NCBI GenBank assembly: GCA_016706425.1
Contig: JADJJR010000001.1
Span: 2,294,001-2,358,000, forward strand
Reading direction: 5' to 3'
DNA: 64,000 nucleotides
From: Elusimicrobiota bacterium
Lineage (GTDB): Bacteria > Elusimicrobiota > Elusimicrobia > FEN-1173
Part shown: in pieces, positions 39,347 through 49,414 of the stretch
How the letters are laid out: the number at the start of each line of letters is the position of its first letter
Position numbering within the stretch: position 1 is the first letter of the stretch
Notes under the pieces: generated by a model
The model's input: the letters and a program-made list of their open reading frames with translations, nothing else
What the model was told of the DNA's origin: nothing
Databases searched by the model: none
Translations under genes and position numbers: made by a program

Positions 39347-40342
39347 GTGCCGGTCGTTCCCTTCCGCTGGCGCGGGTCCCGGCTGGAGGTCCTGGAACAG
39401 CGGGACCTCCCCGCGCGGGTCCGCTGGATTTCCTGCCGCACCGTCGACGACGTGGCCCGCGCCATTCGCGACATGTCGATCCGGGGCGCGCCCGCCATCG
39501 GCTGCGCCGCCGCTTTCGGCCTCGCCTTGGCCGCCCGAGCCCCCGGCGGCGCTCGCCGGGACCGTCTGGAAAAGGCCCGCCGCCGGCTCGCCGCCACCCG
39601 CCCCACCGCCGTTAACCTTTTCGGAGCCCTCGAACGCATGGCCCGGGTCTGGAAAACCGATTCCCGCGCTCTTTCCGCGCGACTTGAGAACGAAGCCGTC
39701 GCCATCGCCGCCGAAGACCGCGCCGCCTGCCGTCTCATCGGCGATCACGGCGCGGGTCTCTTGCCCCCAAACACCGTCGTCCTCACCCACTGCAACGCGG
39801 GCGCCCTCGCCACGGCCGGTTACGGCACCGCCCTGGGAATCGTCCGCTCCGCTCACGCCCGGGGGAATATAAAAAAAGTGTACATCGACGAGACCCGCCC
39901 GTACCTCCAGGGAGCGCGACTCACCGCCTGGGAACTCGCGCGGGAACGGATCCCCTACGAAATTCTTACCGACAACGCCGCCGCGCACATCCTCAAAACC
40001 GAAAAAGTCGACGCCGTGATCGTCGGCGCGGACCGCATCGCGGCCAACGGCGACACGGCGAACAAAATCGGCACCTACGCCCTGGCGATTGCGTCGCGCC
40101 ATCACGGCGTTCCTTTTTACGTCGCGGCCCCCGCGTCCACCATCGACCCGTCCACAAAAACCGGCGACGGCATCCCGATCGAAGAGCGCCCCGCGGCCGA
40201 AGTGCTGTCCTTCGCCGGCCGCCGCGTCGCCCCCGCTGGGGCCCGGGCCCGTCACCCCGCCTTCGACGTGACCCCCGCCGCGTTCATCGCCGCGATCGTC
40301 ACCGAGCGCGGGGTCGTCCGCCCCCCGTTCCGATTTAAGTAA
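39347..40342 (+). CDS. mtnA: S-methyl-5-thioribose-1-phosphate isomerase
   Basis: Methionine salvage enzyme converting methylthioribose-1-P to methylthioribulose-1-P, 331 residues. Motifs: RGAPAIGCAAAFG, THCNAGALATAGYGTALG (catalytic Cys), DETRPYLQGARLTAWEL, and VGADRIAANGDTANKIGTY with the catalytic Asp. eIF2B-like relatives share the fold, but the Cys/Asp pair and length fit MtnA. No other salvage gene is in the window. Confidence 0.95.
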   Translation: MPVVPFRWRGSRLEVLEQRDLPARVRWISCRTVDDVARAIRDMSIRGAPAIGCAAAFGLALAARAPGGARRDRLEKARRRLAATRPTAVNLFGALERMARVWKTDSRALSARLENEAVAIAAEDRAACRLIGDHGAGLLPPNTVVLTHCNAGALATAGYGTALGIVRSAHARGNIKKVYIDETRPYLQGARLTAWELARERIPYEILTDNAAAHILKTEKVDAVIVGADRIAANGDTANKIGTYALAIASRHHGVPFYVAAPASTIDPSTKTGDGIPIEERPAAEVLSFAGRRVAPAGARARHPAFDVTPAAFIAAIVTERGVVRPPFRFK

Positions 40343-40353
40343 AATCGCCCCCC

Positions 40354-40853
<500 letters not shown>

Positions 40854-40857
<4 letters not shown>

Positions 40858-42287
40858 CCCTCTCCCCCGACCTCTTGAAATCCAAAAAAGCCGTCGCGCT
40901 CGTCGCGCTCGGCCTCGTCGTCGCGACGGCCGGCGCGACCGCGCTCCTCGTGAACATTTTCGAGCGCAAGGGGGAGGCGCGCCGCCCCTATGTGCGCCTG
41001 GTGGAAGTCACCGAAGACACCACCGACCCCGCCCAATGGGGCGTCAACTGGCCCAAGGAGTACGACACCTACAAGCTCACCGCGCTCTCGACGCGCACCC
41101 GTTTCGGCGGCCACGGCGGCAGCGAGGCCATGCCCCAGGACAAACTGGACCGCGACCCCTGGCTCAAGCGGATGTTCGCGGGCTACGCCTTCGCCATCGA
41201 CTACCGCGACCGGCGCGGGCACGCTTACATGCTTTCCGACCAGGAAAAGACCGAACGGCTCACGAAACCCCAGTCGGGTTCCTGCCTGCATTGCCACGCC
41301 TCCGTGATGCCCCTTTACCGGAAACTCGGAGACGGCGACGTCCTGAAAGGGTTTGAGGCCAGCCACAAATTGAGTTATCAAGAAGCCAACAAACAACTCC
41401 ACGATCTGGGCCACGCGCACCCGGTGAGTTGCGTGGACTGCCACGATCCCAAAAGCATGAAACTGCGGGTCACGCGACCGGGGTTCATGCTGGGCATCCA
41501 GGCTTTCGCGGCCTCCAACGCCCCCGCGCCGCACCTGCCCTCCATCGAACGCTGGCGCGCCGGCGACCGCCGGACGCCCTACGACCCCAACACCCTGGCG
41601 GTTCAAACGGAAATGCGCTCCTTCGTCTGCGGGCAGTGCCACGTGGAATATTATTGCGGCACGAAGGCGCCCCTCACCTTCCCCTGGGGCAAGGGCCTGC
41701 GGGCCGAAAACCTGGAAGATTTTTGGGGCACGTCCAAATTCCCTGACGGAGAGCCCTTTTTCGATTACAAACACGCCGAAACCGGGGCGCCGGTCTTCAA
41801 AGCCCAACATCCGGAATTTGAGCTGTGGAGCCAGGGCGTGCACGCCCGCAGCGGGGTGTCCTGCGCCGATTGCCACATGCCTTACATGCGCGACGGCGCC
41901 ACCAAAGTCTCCGACCACTGGGTCCGCAGCCCGCTTCTGAACATCAACCGGGCCTGCCAAACCTGCCACCGCATCCCGGAAAAGGAAATACGGGAACGGG
42001 TGGACCTCATTCAGGGACGCAACCACGCCTTGTTGCAGCGGGCGGCTCAAGCCCTCATGGACCAGTTGGACGCCATGGTCGAGGCCAAAAAAGACGGCGT
42101 GCCCGAGGCCCAACTGACCGCCGCCCGCGATTTCCAGCGCAAGGCCCAGTGGCGGCTGGACTTCATCTCTTCGGAGAACTCCATGGGGTTCCACGCGCCC
42201 CAGGAGGCCGCCCGGGTCCTGGGGGAGGCCATCGACTACGCCCGCCAGGGCGAAATCGCCGCCCGTCGCGCGCGCCGCAAATCTTGA
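40854..42287 (+). CDS. nrfA: Pentaheme ammonia-forming nitrite reductase NrfA, all-CxxCH type
   Basis: Periplasmic enzyme, 477 residues, reducing nitrite to ammonia. An N-terminal hydrophobic anchor or signal (about 12-34) is followed by five heme sites: CLHCH (144-148), CVDCH (193), CGQCH (259), CADCH (337) and CQTCH (368). The first, catalytic heme normally has CxxCK; here it is CxxCH. The calcium/active-site region QCHVEYYCG and KAQHPEFELWSQGVH are kept, as is RGHAY. CxxCH-type NrfA proteins are known in some lineages, so it is probably active. Confidence 0.93.
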
Positions 42288-42331
42288 ACCCGAGCCCCGC
42301 GATGATCGAAATTGGCTAAAATGAACGTTCC

Positions 42332-45118
42332 ATGAAACCCAAATTCAACGTTCAGTTGCCCAAAACCAATTTCCCCATGAAGGCCGACCTCCCCCAGCGA
42401 GAGCCCGGCCTTTTGGCGCATTGGGAAAAAATCCACCTCTACAAGAAAATCCAGGAGCGCAACGCCGGGGGAGCGCCCTTTGTCCTGCACGACGGTCCCC
42501 CCTACGCCAACGGGGCGATCCATGTGGGCCACGCGCTCAACAAAATTTTGAAGGACATCATCGTTAAGTACAAAGGCCTGCGGGGGTTCCGCTCGCCCTA
42601 CATCCCCGGATGGGACTGCCACGGCCTGCCCATCGAACACCAATTGATGAAGGAAAAAGGATGGGACAAACGCAAGGTGGGCCGCGTGCCTTTCCGCCAC
42701 GAGGCGACGCGCTACGCGGAGCATTGGGTCGAAGCCCAAAAGCGGGAGTTCAAACGCCTGGGGGTTCTGGGTGACTGGGACCACCCCTACAAAACGCTGT
42801 CCCCCGATTACGAGGCCGGCATCGCCCGGACCTTCTACGATCTTTTCGAAAAGGGCTACATCGTTCAAGACAAGAAACCGGTTTATTGGTGCCCGACCTG
42901 CGAGACCGCCCTGGCCGAGGCCGAGGTGGAATACGCGGACAAGACCTCCACCTCGGTCTTCGTGAAATTCCCCGTCGTGGAATGGCCCGCCAACGAAGAC
43001 GCCCAGCGGATGGCAAAGACGCCGGGCAAAAAAGTGTCCGTGCTGGTGTGGACGACCACCCCCTGGACCCTGCCGGCCAACGTGGCGCTGGCGTTTCATC
43101 CGGAGGGACGGTACCGGCTTTTCGAATCGGCCCAAACCCACGAACGCTTTTTGGTCGGCGACCCCGGCTGGAAACTGTTGGAGGAAATGTTCGGCCCCGG
43201 CAAGGCGAACGCCCCGGCCGTCGAGGGATTGAGCCTCGAAGGTCTGGTGGCCAAAAACCCCCTCAACAACAACGATTCCCAGGGCGTGCTCGCCGACTTC
43301 GTTTCCGCCGAGGAGGGGACCGGGGTCGTGCACATCGCCCCGGGCCACGGGGAGGACGACCACGCCGTGGGCAAAGCCTACGGCCTGCCCGTGCTTTCCC
43401 CGGTGGACGACCGCGGGCGGTTCACCCCCGAGGTCCTGCCCAACGATCTGGCCGGGGTTTCCGTTTGGGACGCCAACCCCGTGATCGTCGAACGCCTGGC
43501 CAAGGCCCAGACGCTTTTGAAAGAAGTCAAAATCTCCCACAGCTACCCCCACTGCTGGCGGTGCAAAAACCCGATCCTCTTCCGCGCCGCGCTCCAATGG
43601 TTTCTCAAAGTGGGGGACGCCTTCCGCACGGCGCTCATCCAAAGCACCAACCACGTCGAATGGATCCCCGAATACGGCCAGGAACGCATCCTGGGCATGC
43701 TGCGCACGCGCCCGGACTGGTGCCTCTCGCGCCAGCGCTTCTGGGGCACGCCCATTCCCATGTTCCTGTGCGAACAATGCCGGGAACCCCTGCGCGACCG
43801 CGCCGTGTTCGACCGGGTTGTCGCGGAATTCCACAAACACGGCGGCGACGTGTGGTACGAAAAAGACGCCGCCCATTTCGGCGCCACCGGCCCCTGCCCC
43901 AAGTGCGGGCACAAAGGCCACCGGAAAGAGGAAGACATCGTCGACGTGTGGTTCGATTCCGGCGTGTCCTGGGCGGCCGTGCTCGGCCAGCGGCCGGAAA
44001 CCCGGGGCACGAAGCGCGCCGACGTCATGTACCTGGAAGGCTCGGACCAGCACCGCGGCTGGTTCCAGACCTCCCTGCTGCCGGCGGTGGCCTTGACGGG
44101 CGAGCCCCCCTTCGGCCGCGTGCTGACCCACGGGTTCGTCCTTGACGGTCAAGGCCGCGCCATGTCGAAATCCCTCGGCAACGTGATCGCGCCGCAGGAG
44201 CTCATCCAAAAATACGGCGCCGACATCGTGCGGCTCTGGGTCGCCGTCACCGACTACCGCGAGGACGTGCGCCTTTCCCAGGACATCCTGGACCGCGTCA
44301 TCGACACCTACCGAAAAATCCGCAACACCCTGCGGTTCCTCCTCGGCAATTTGGGGGATTTTGATCCCGCCCGCCACGCGCGCCCCCTGGACGCCCTCGA
44401 GCCCCTCGATTTGGCCGCCCTGGGCGCGTTCAACGACGCTCTCGAACGCGCGGCCCGTCATTACGACGAAGCCGAATTCCACTTGGTCACCGCGACCCTG
44501 GCCGACGGTTTTTGCATCAACGTCCTCTCCGAATTCTACCTGGACGTCCGCAAGGACGTTCTGTATTGCGACGCGCCCGACGCGCCGCGCCGCCGCAGCG
44601 CCCAGACGGCCTTCTGGATCATCGCCCGCGGGCTGGCCAAGGTCCTGGCGCCCCTTCTCTCCTTCACCGCCGAGGAAACCTGGCAAACCCTGCGCGAGGA
44701 AAACAAACTCGGCGCCGACGACAACCCCGAGAGCGTCTTTCTGAACCCGTTTCCGACGACCTTGGACCTGCCGCGAACCCCGGCCATGGCCGAATTTTTG
44801 CGCGCCCGACGGGCCGCCAACGAAGCCGTGGAAAAGGCCCGGCAATCCGGCGCGGTCAAAAGCGCCAACGACGCCGCGCTGCCCCTCACCCTTCCGGCGG
44901 GCGGCCCCTTGGCGGATCTGGCCCCCGCGGCGCTGGCCTCGTTCCTGGGCGTGGCGGTGGTCCGCCTGGAATTCGCCGCCGTCGAGGCGCCCGTTCCCGG
45001 CGCGGTCACGGCCGCCCCCGGGGCCAAGTGCGCGCGGTGCTGGCTCTGGCGCGAGCTCACCCCCGCCGGCCTTTGCGCGCGCTGCGCCGACGCCGAACGG
45101 GCCGTCCAACCCGCGTGA
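42332..45118 (+). CDS. ileS: Isoleucyl-tRNA synthetase
   Basis: Class I synthetase, 928 residues. HIGH-type motif GAIHVGHALNKILKD (about residues 60-74), editing domain with WTTTPWTLPANVAL, the catalytic GWDCHGLPIEH and WFDSGVSWAAVL, and the KMSKS loop here as AMSKSLGNVIAP (Lys1 replaced by Ala). A C-terminal zinc knuckle (CARCW...CARC) closes the protein. Standard bacterial type. Starts 44 bases after nrfA; a TAAAAT at 42317 may be a weak -10. Confidence 0.97.
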   Translation: MKPKFNVQLPKTNFPMKADLPQREPGLLAHWEKIHLYKKIQERNAGGAPFVLHDGPPYANGAIHVGHALNKILKDIIVKYKGLRGFRSPYIPGWDCHGLPIEHQLMKEKGWDKRKVGRVPFRHEATRYAEHWVEAQKREFKRLGVLGDWDHPYKTLSPDYEAGIARTFYDLFEKGYIVQDKKPVYWCPTCETALAEAEVEYADKTSTSVFVKFPVVEWPANEDAQRMAKTPGKKVSVLVWTTTPWTLPANVALAFHPEGRYRLFESAQTHERFLVGDPGWKLLEEMFGPGKANAPAVEGLSLEGLVAKNPLNNNDSQGVLADFVSAEEGTGVVHIAPGHGEDDHAVGKAYGLPVLSPVDDRGRFTPEVLPNDLAGVSVWDANPVIVERLAKAQTLLKEVKISHSYPHCWRCKNPILFRAALQWFLKVGDAFRTALIQSTNHVEWIPEYGQERILGMLRTRPDWCLSRQRFWGTPIPMFLCEQCREPLRDRAVFDRVVAEFHKHGGDVWYEKDAAHFGATGPCPKCGHKGHRKEEDIVDVWFDSGVSWAAVLGQRPETRGTKRADVMYLEGSDQHRGWFQTSLLPAVALTGEPPFGRVLTHGFVLDGQGRAMSKSLGNVIAPQELIQKYGADIVRLWVAVTDYREDVRLSQDILDRVIDTYRKIRNTLRFLLGNLGDFDPARHARPLDALEPLDLAALGAFNDALERAARHYDEAEFHLVTATLADGFCINVLSEFYLDVRKDVLYCDAPDAPRRRSAQTAFWIIARGLAKVLAPLLSFTAEETWQTLREENKLGADDNPESVFLNPFPTTLDLPRTPAMAEFLRARRAANEAVEKARQSGAVKSANDAALPLTLPAGGPLADLAPAALASFLGVAVVRLEFAAVEAPVPGAVTAAPGAKCARCWLWRELTPAGLCARCADAERAVQPA

Positions 45119-45576
45119 AACGCCGCGCCGCGGTGGTCCTCGTTCTCGTCGTCCTCGCCCTCGACCAAATCACGAAGGAATGGGCGCTGCGCGCCCTGCC
45201 GCTCCACGGGGCCATCGACGTGTTCCCGTTCTTCAACCTCGTCCACGTGCGCAACACGGGCGCGGCGTTCGGCATCCTCCCCCAATCGAACGCGCTCTTT
45301 ATCGGGGTCACGGTCGTCATTCTCGCGGTGCTCGCGAAGATGGGCAAGGATTTCGCCGCGCAGGGCGTCTGGGCCCGGAGCGGCCTCCCTTTCGTTTGGG
45401 CCGGGGCCCTGGGCAATTTGATCGACCGCCTCCGGCACGGCGCGGTCATCGACTTCCTCGATTTCCATTGGCGGGGCTGGCACTGGCCCGCTTTCAACGT
45501 CGCCGACAGCGCCATCACCGTCGGCATCGCCTGCCTCATCGTCCAACACTTCGCCCCCCGTCTCGGGAAAGAGTGA
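45115..45576 (+). CDS. lspA: Lipoprotein signal peptidase
   Basis: Aspartic membrane protease (signal peptidase II), 153 residues, four membrane helices. Motifs: LALDQITKEW, VRNTGAAFGIL, AGALGNLIDRLRHGAVIDF (first catalytic Asp) and FNVADSAITVG (second). GTG start overlapping the ileS stop as GTGA; the ileS-lspA pair is common. Feeds from Lgt, encoded next. Confidence 0.96.
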   Translation: MKRRAAVVLVLVVLALDQITKEWALRALPLHGAIDVFPFFNLVHVRNTGAAFGILPQSNALFIGVTVVILAVLAKMGKDFAAQGVWARSGLPFVWAGALGNLIDRLRHGAVIDFLDFHWRGWHWPAFNVADSAITVGIACLIVQHFAPRLGKE

Positions 45577-46337
45577 TGCACCCCATCCTGGTCCGCTTCG
45601 GCGACTTTGCCCTCCACGCCTACGGGCTGTTCGCGGCGATCGGCTTCATCGCCGGCCTCGCCCTGGCCGCCGCGGGGGGGCCGCGCGCGGGCGTGCCCAA
45701 AACCGTCGTGCAGGACGCGGGCGCGCCCCTGCTGTTGGGCGGTCTTCTGGGCGCCCGGCTTTTTTACGTCCTTTTCCACGCCGGGGAGTTCGCGGGCGCC
45801 CCCCTGGACGTTTTGAAAGTGTGGCGCGGCGGGTTGATGTGGCAGGGCGGACTGCTCGGCGGCGTGTTGGCCGGGGTCGTTTTTTTTCGACGGAGAAACG
45901 TCCCCCTCGGCGCCGCGGCGGACGTCTTGGCCCCCGGGGTCGCCCTGGGCCAGGCCTTCGGCCGGATCGGCTGTTTCTTCGCGGGGTGTTGCTACGGGGC
46001 CGTCTGCCGATGGCCCTGGGCGGTGACGTTCCACGCCCCGGAAAGCCTGGCGCCCCGGGGCGTTCCTCTCCATCCGACGCAACTCTACGACGCCACCGCG
46101 AATTTTTTCATCGCGGCCGCCCTTTGGTTTTGGGGACGGCGCCCGGGCTTCGCCCGGGGCCACGGACGCTTGGCCTTCGGCTACCTGGCCCTGGCGTCGG
46201 CGGCGCGTTTGGGCATGGAGGCCTTTCGCGACGACGCGCGGGGGCTCCTGGGCCCTTTCAACGCCACGACGGTGCTCGCGGTCGTTCTTTTGCTGCTCGG
46301 CGTGGCGGGCTGGACGCGATCCCGGCGATCGACGTGA
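45576..46337 (+). CDS. lgt: Prolipoprotein diacylglyceryl transferase
   Basis: Transfers diacylglycerol to the lipobox cysteine before LspA cuts, 253 residues with about seven membrane segments. Signature FGRIGCFFAGCCYG (about 126-139) and the HPTQLYDA motif are present; HAYGLFAAIGF is the typical N-terminal His region. TGATG overlap with lspA. Substrates in this window include Pal, CpoB and the CapA-like lipoprotein. Confidence 0.96.
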   Translation: MHPILVRFGDFALHAYGLFAAIGFIAGLALAAAGGPRAGVPKTVVQDAGAPLLLGGLLGARLFYVLFHAGEFAGAPLDVLKVWRGGLMWQGGLLGGVLAGVVFFRRRNVPLGAAADVLAPGVALGQAFGRIGCFFAGCCYGAVCRWPWAVTFHAPESLAPRGVPLHPTQLYDATANFFIAAALWFWGRRPGFARGHGRLAFGYLALASAARLGMEAFRDDARGLLGPFNATTVLAVVLLLLGVAGWTRSRRST

Positions 46338-47221
46338 ACCCGGAACGCGCCTTTGTTTTTTCGGGACCGCCCGAACGGCTCGACCGTTTCTTAACCCGGT
46401 CGCTGCCGGGCTGGTCGCGCACGCGGCTGCAGGCTCTGATCAAAAAAGGCTTGGCCACCGTCGGGGGTCACCCCGAACCGGGCCGACGGCTTTTGGCCCC
46501 GGGCGAACGGATCGCCATCGTTCTGCCCGAATTTTCCACCCTGCCGGCCTCCGCCGCGCGGTCCGTTCCGATCCTTCACGAAGACAGGGATCTGATTGTG
46601 GTGAACAAACCGGCGGGGTGGGTCGTCCACCCGGCGGGCCCCCACCAAACGGACACTCTGGTGCAACGGCTGTGGCCGAAACTCGCGGCCGGCTGGGGCG
46701 CCGACGCCGCCCAAAACCGCCCGGGGGTCGTCCACCGCCTGGACCGGGGCACCACCGGCGTGATCGTCGTGGCCAAGACCCCGGCGGCGGCCGAACGCCT
46801 CGCCCGCCAGTTCGCGGAACGCCGGGTCGAAAAAATCTACTGGGCGGTGGTGGCCGGTGTCCCGACGGAAAAATCGGGGCGTGTCCGCTCCATGGTCGGC
46901 CGTTCGCGCCAGGAACCGCACCGCATGACGACGACGGTGCCCGGTCGTTGGGCCGAAACGGATTTCAAGGTCCTCAAAACCTTCCCCAAAAAAAACCAGT
47001 CCGTTCTCGAAGTGCGCCCCAAAACCGGACGCACGCACCAAATCCGGGTCCAACTCGCCGCCCTGGGTTTCCCCCTGGTGGGCGACACTCTCTACGGCGG
47101 CCCCGCGGGGACGCGCCCGCTCCTGCACGCGCACCAACTGGTCTTTGACCACCCGACCACGGGAAAAAGATTGATTTTCAAAGCCCCCCCGCCGCCGGAT
47201 ATGCGTCCATTTTTGGTATAA
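46334..47221 (+). CDS. rluD: 23S rRNA pseudouridine synthase, RluA/RluD family
   Basis: A 295-residue enzyme with an N-terminal S4 domain (about 1-65: DRFLTRSLPGWSRTRLQALIKKG) and the catalytic domain with VNKPAGWVVHPA, the active-site GVVHRLDRGTTGVIVVAKT (Asp in HRLDRGT) and the RTHQIRVQLAALGFPLVGD stretch in pieces. S4 plus family length fits RluD; exact site specificity is inferred. GTG start overlapping the lgt stop. Confidence 0.92.
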   Translation: MNPERAFVFSGPPERLDRFLTRSLPGWSRTRLQALIKKGLATVGGHPEPGRRLLAPGERIAIVLPEFSTLPASAARSVPILHEDRDLIVVNKPAGWVVHPAGPHQTDTLVQRLWPKLAAGWGADAAQNRPGVVHRLDRGTTGVIVVAKTPAAAERLARQFAERRVEKIYWAVVAGVPTEKSGRVRSMVGRSRQEPHRMTTTVPGRWAETDFKVLKTFPKKNQSVLEVRPKTGRTHQIRVQLAALGFPLVGDTLYGGPAGTRPLLHAHQLVFDHPTTGKRLIFKAPPPPDMRPFLV

Positions 47222-47222
47222 T
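47214..47222 (+). promoter_or_regulatory. Extended -10 promoter of gmk
   Basis: TGGTATAAT, consensus -10 with TGn, 17 bases before the gmk ATG and overlapping the last codons of rluD. No -35 seen. It would start a gmk-rpoZ-coaC-coaB-udg-priA unit with a very short leader. Confidence 0.55.
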
Positions 47223-47239
47223 TCCACGTCTCCATTCCC

Positions 47240-47845
47240 ATGAACCGCGGTCTCGTCCTTGTGCTTTCCGCGCCCTCCGGGGCCGGCAAGTCGACGCTTT
47301 GCCAGGCGCTGGCGGAACGGCGGCCCAACACCCGTCTGTCCATCTCCTGCACGACGCGGTCCCCGCGGTCATCGGAAGCGCACGGGCGCGATTACTATTT
47401 TTTAACCCCCCGCGAATTCGCGGAAAAACGGGAAACCGGCGAATTCCTCGAATGGGCCGAGGTCCATGGCCACTTTTACGGCACCCCCCGCTCCCCTCTG
47501 GAGGAACATCTGGCCAAAGGGCACGACGTGGTGATGAACATCGATGTCCAGGGCGCCCGCGCGGTCAAACAAGCCCTGCCGGACAGCGTGACGGTGTTCG
47601 TCGCGCCCCCGTCGTGGTCCGTCCTGGAGGAACGCCTGCGCCGCCGCAACCAGGACGACGAGGCCACCATCCAACGGCGCTTGCTCGGCGCGCGCCGCGA
47701 GTGGGGCGAGGCCGCCCGCTACGACTACCTGGTCGTGAACGACGACCTGGAGAACGCCTTCGCCGATTTATCGGCGATCCTGCGGGCCGAGAGGCGCCGC
47801 ACCGCCCGTTGCGCCCCGGGCGCGTCGGGACCGCTTTTTCATTGA
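47240..47845 (+). CDS. gmk: Guanylate kinase
   Basis: Phosphorylates GMP to GDP, 201 residues. P-loop SAPSGAGKSTL (about residues 10-20), GMP-binding SCTTRSPRSSEAHGRDYYF and EWAEVHGHFYGTP, and VMNIDVQGARAVKQ are intact. The gmk-rpoZ-coaBC-priA order is a well-known bacterial cluster. Confidence 0.96.
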   Translation: MNRGLVLVLSAPSGAGKSTLCQALAERRPNTRLSISCTTRSPRSSEAHGRDYYFLTPREFAEKRETGEFLEWAEVHGHFYGTPRSPLEEHLAKGHDVVMNIDVQGARAVKQALPDSVTVFVAPPSWSVLEERLRRRNQDDEATIQRRLLGARREWGEAARYDYLVVNDDLENAFADLSAILRAERRRTARCAPGASGPLFH

Positions 47846-47856
47846 AGGAGGAACGT

Positions 47857-48213
47857 GTGAGCCAAAAGAAAAAGTTCGTTGAGGAATTGCCGGCCGAAAT
47901 CCCCTTGGACGCGCCCTTGAGCCAATTGCTGCAGGTGGTCACCCACGACAAATACCGCGTGATCTCCCTGGCGACCCGGTGGGCCCAGGAAATCAAGCAA
48001 CGGGACCAGGCCACCGCGCTGCCCCCCCAGGAATTGCTGGCCCAATCCCTTCGGGAGATTTTGGGAAATAAAGTGTCCCTCGAAGAAATCGAAAAGCTGC
48101 CCCCCCCGCCGAAACCCGAGAAGAAGGATCTGGACATCGGCCTGCCGACCATCATCCTGAAAGACAACGGCGACGCCCCCAAGGGCGAGGAACCGGCGAG
48201 CGGCGACCAATAA
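47857..48213 (+). CDS. rpoZ: RNA polymerase subunit omega
   Basis: A 118-residue omega subunit that assists assembly of the polymerase. The core pattern VVTHDKYRVISLATRWAQEIKQR (in pieces, about residues 27-50) matches the family; the long C-terminal Pro/Lys/acidic tail is less conserved. GTG start with AAGGAGG 5 bases upstream. Position directly after gmk supports the call. Confidence 0.9.
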   Translation: MSQKKKFVEELPAEIPLDAPLSQLLQVVTHDKYRVISLATRWAQEIKQRDQATALPPQELLAQSLREILGNKVSLEEIEKLPPPPKPEKKDLDIGLPTIILKDNGDAPKGEEPASGDQ

Positions 48214-48219
48214 CCCCTC

Positions 48220-48765
48220 GTGGCGTCCCTCCCTGGTCGGAAAATCCTCCTCGGCGTCACCGGCAGCGTCGCGGCCTACAAGGCCCCCGACGTGGCGCGG
48301 CGTCTGATCGACGCCGGAGCGGTGGTCCGGGCGGTGATCACGGCGGGGGGCCAGAAGTTCCTCCCCGCGCTCACCCTCACGGCCGTGACCGGCCGTCCGA
48401 CCGCCACGGACGCCTTTGATCTCTCCGACGGCTCAATGCCGCATCTCGAGCTGGCCCGTTGGGCCGACGCCGTTCTGGTGGCCCCGGCCTCCGCCAACGC
48501 GCTGGCCCGCTTCGCGAACGGCGCCGCCGACGACCTCCTGGGCGCGATCCTCTTGGTGACCCGCGCCCCCGTTTTCCTGGCGCCGGCCATGCACGAACCC
48601 ATGTGGACGCACCCCGCCACCCGCCGCAACGTCGCGACCCTGACGACGGACGGCCGACGCTTTCTCGGACCGGTGGACGGCGCGCTCGCTTCCGGGGACC
48701 GCGGCGCCGGCCGCCTGATGGAACCCGCCGATCTGGTCCGCGAACTGGGGAAGGCCCTCGCCTAG
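48220..48765 (+). CDS. coaC: Phosphopantothenoylcysteine decarboxylase-type flavoprotein (CoaC half)
   Basis: HFCD flavoprotein of 181 residues: FMN-binding GVTGSVAAYKAPD (about 12-24), the active His in MPHLELARWAD (about 74), and VAPASANALARFANG. Two usual catalytic residues differ: the PxMNxxMW motif reads PAMHEPMW, and the conserved Cys in the ACGxxGxGR flap reads ASGDRGAGR. It is separate from CoaB, in another frame, with 4 bases between. GTG start 7 bases after rpoZ. Confidence 0.88.
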   Translation: MASLPGRKILLGVTGSVAAYKAPDVARRLIDAGAVVRAVITAGGQKFLPALTLTAVTGRPTATDAFDLSDGSMPHLELARWADAVLVAPASANALARFANGAADDLLGAILLVTRAPVFLAPAMHEPMWTHPATRRNVATLTTDGRRFLGPVDGALASGDRGAGRLMEPADLVRELGKALA

Positions 48766-48769
48766 CTTT

Positions 48770-49414
48770 ATGCGCCGGTTTTTTTGGCGCGGCCGCCGCG
48801 TCCTGGTGACGGCGGGGCCCACCCGGGAACACCTCGATCCCGTCCGCTTCCTTTCCAACGAATCGTCCGGCGCCATGGGTTGGGCCTTGGCCGAGGCCGC
48901 CCGCGACGCGGGCGCCCGCGTGACCCTGGTGGCCGGCCCGACCGGCCGCCCCGCCCCCCGGGGCGTGACGACCGTGCCCGTCGTGTCGGCGCGGGACATG
49001 CTCGCGGCCGCCCGCCGGGGGAGCCGAACGGCGGACGTGCTCATCGGCGCGGCCGCGGTGGCCGATTGGCGTCCCGCCCGGTCCGCCCGTTCCAAATTGA
49101 AAAAAGGCCGGGCCGCGCCCGTCCTGCGATTGGTGCCCAACCCGGACATCCTGGCGACCTTGTCCCGCGAAGCCCGGCCCGGCGCGCTGCGGGTCGGTTT
49201 TGCCCTCGAAACCCACCGCCTGCTGGCCCGGGCGCGGGAAAAGATGCGGAAAAAGAAACTCGATTTGATCGTGGCCAACCCGCCCGCCGCTTTGGGCGGG
49301 GAACGGACCCGCGCCTGGCTCCTGACGACCGACGGGGCCGTCCGGGCCTTCGCGGGTTCCAAGAAAGCCCTGGCCCGCCTCATCCTCAACACCTTGGAGC
49401 GCCGACGTGACTGA
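48770..49414 (+). CDS. coaB: Phosphopantothenate-cysteine ligase (CoaB half)
   Basis: Joins cysteine to phosphopantothenate in CoA synthesis, 214 residues. VLVTAGPTREHLDPVRFLSN (in pieces, about 11-30), SSGAMGWALAEAA, GAAAVADWRP and the K-K-rich nucleotide region KLKKGRAAPVLRLVPNPDIL are typical; VGFALET and DLIVANPP follow. Usually fused behind CoaC; here it has its own ATG. Ends inside the start of the uracil-DNA glycosylase gene (8-base overlap). Confidence 0.92.
   Translation: MRRFFWRGRRVLVTAGPTREHLDPVRFLSNESSGAMGWALAEAARDAGARVTLVAGPTGRPAPRGVTTVPVVSARDMLAAARRGSRTADVLIGAAAVADWRPARSARSKLKKGRAAPVLRLVPNPDILATLSREARPGALRVGFALETHRLLARAREKMRKKKLDLIVANPPAALGGERTRAWLLTTDGAVRAFAGSKKALARLILNTLERRRD

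Noticed and set aside
42236..45109. A 957-codon open frame antisense to ileS
   Set aside because: Mirror frame of a GC-rich gene. ileS has clear family motifs; the antisense translation shows none and has an Arg/Gly/Gln/His-heavy composition.
48760..48800. CoaBC as a single gene broken by a frameshift
   Set aside because: A TAG stop lies in the first frame before the T-run, and the second half has its own ATG, so one indel does not rejoin them. A natural split is simpler.
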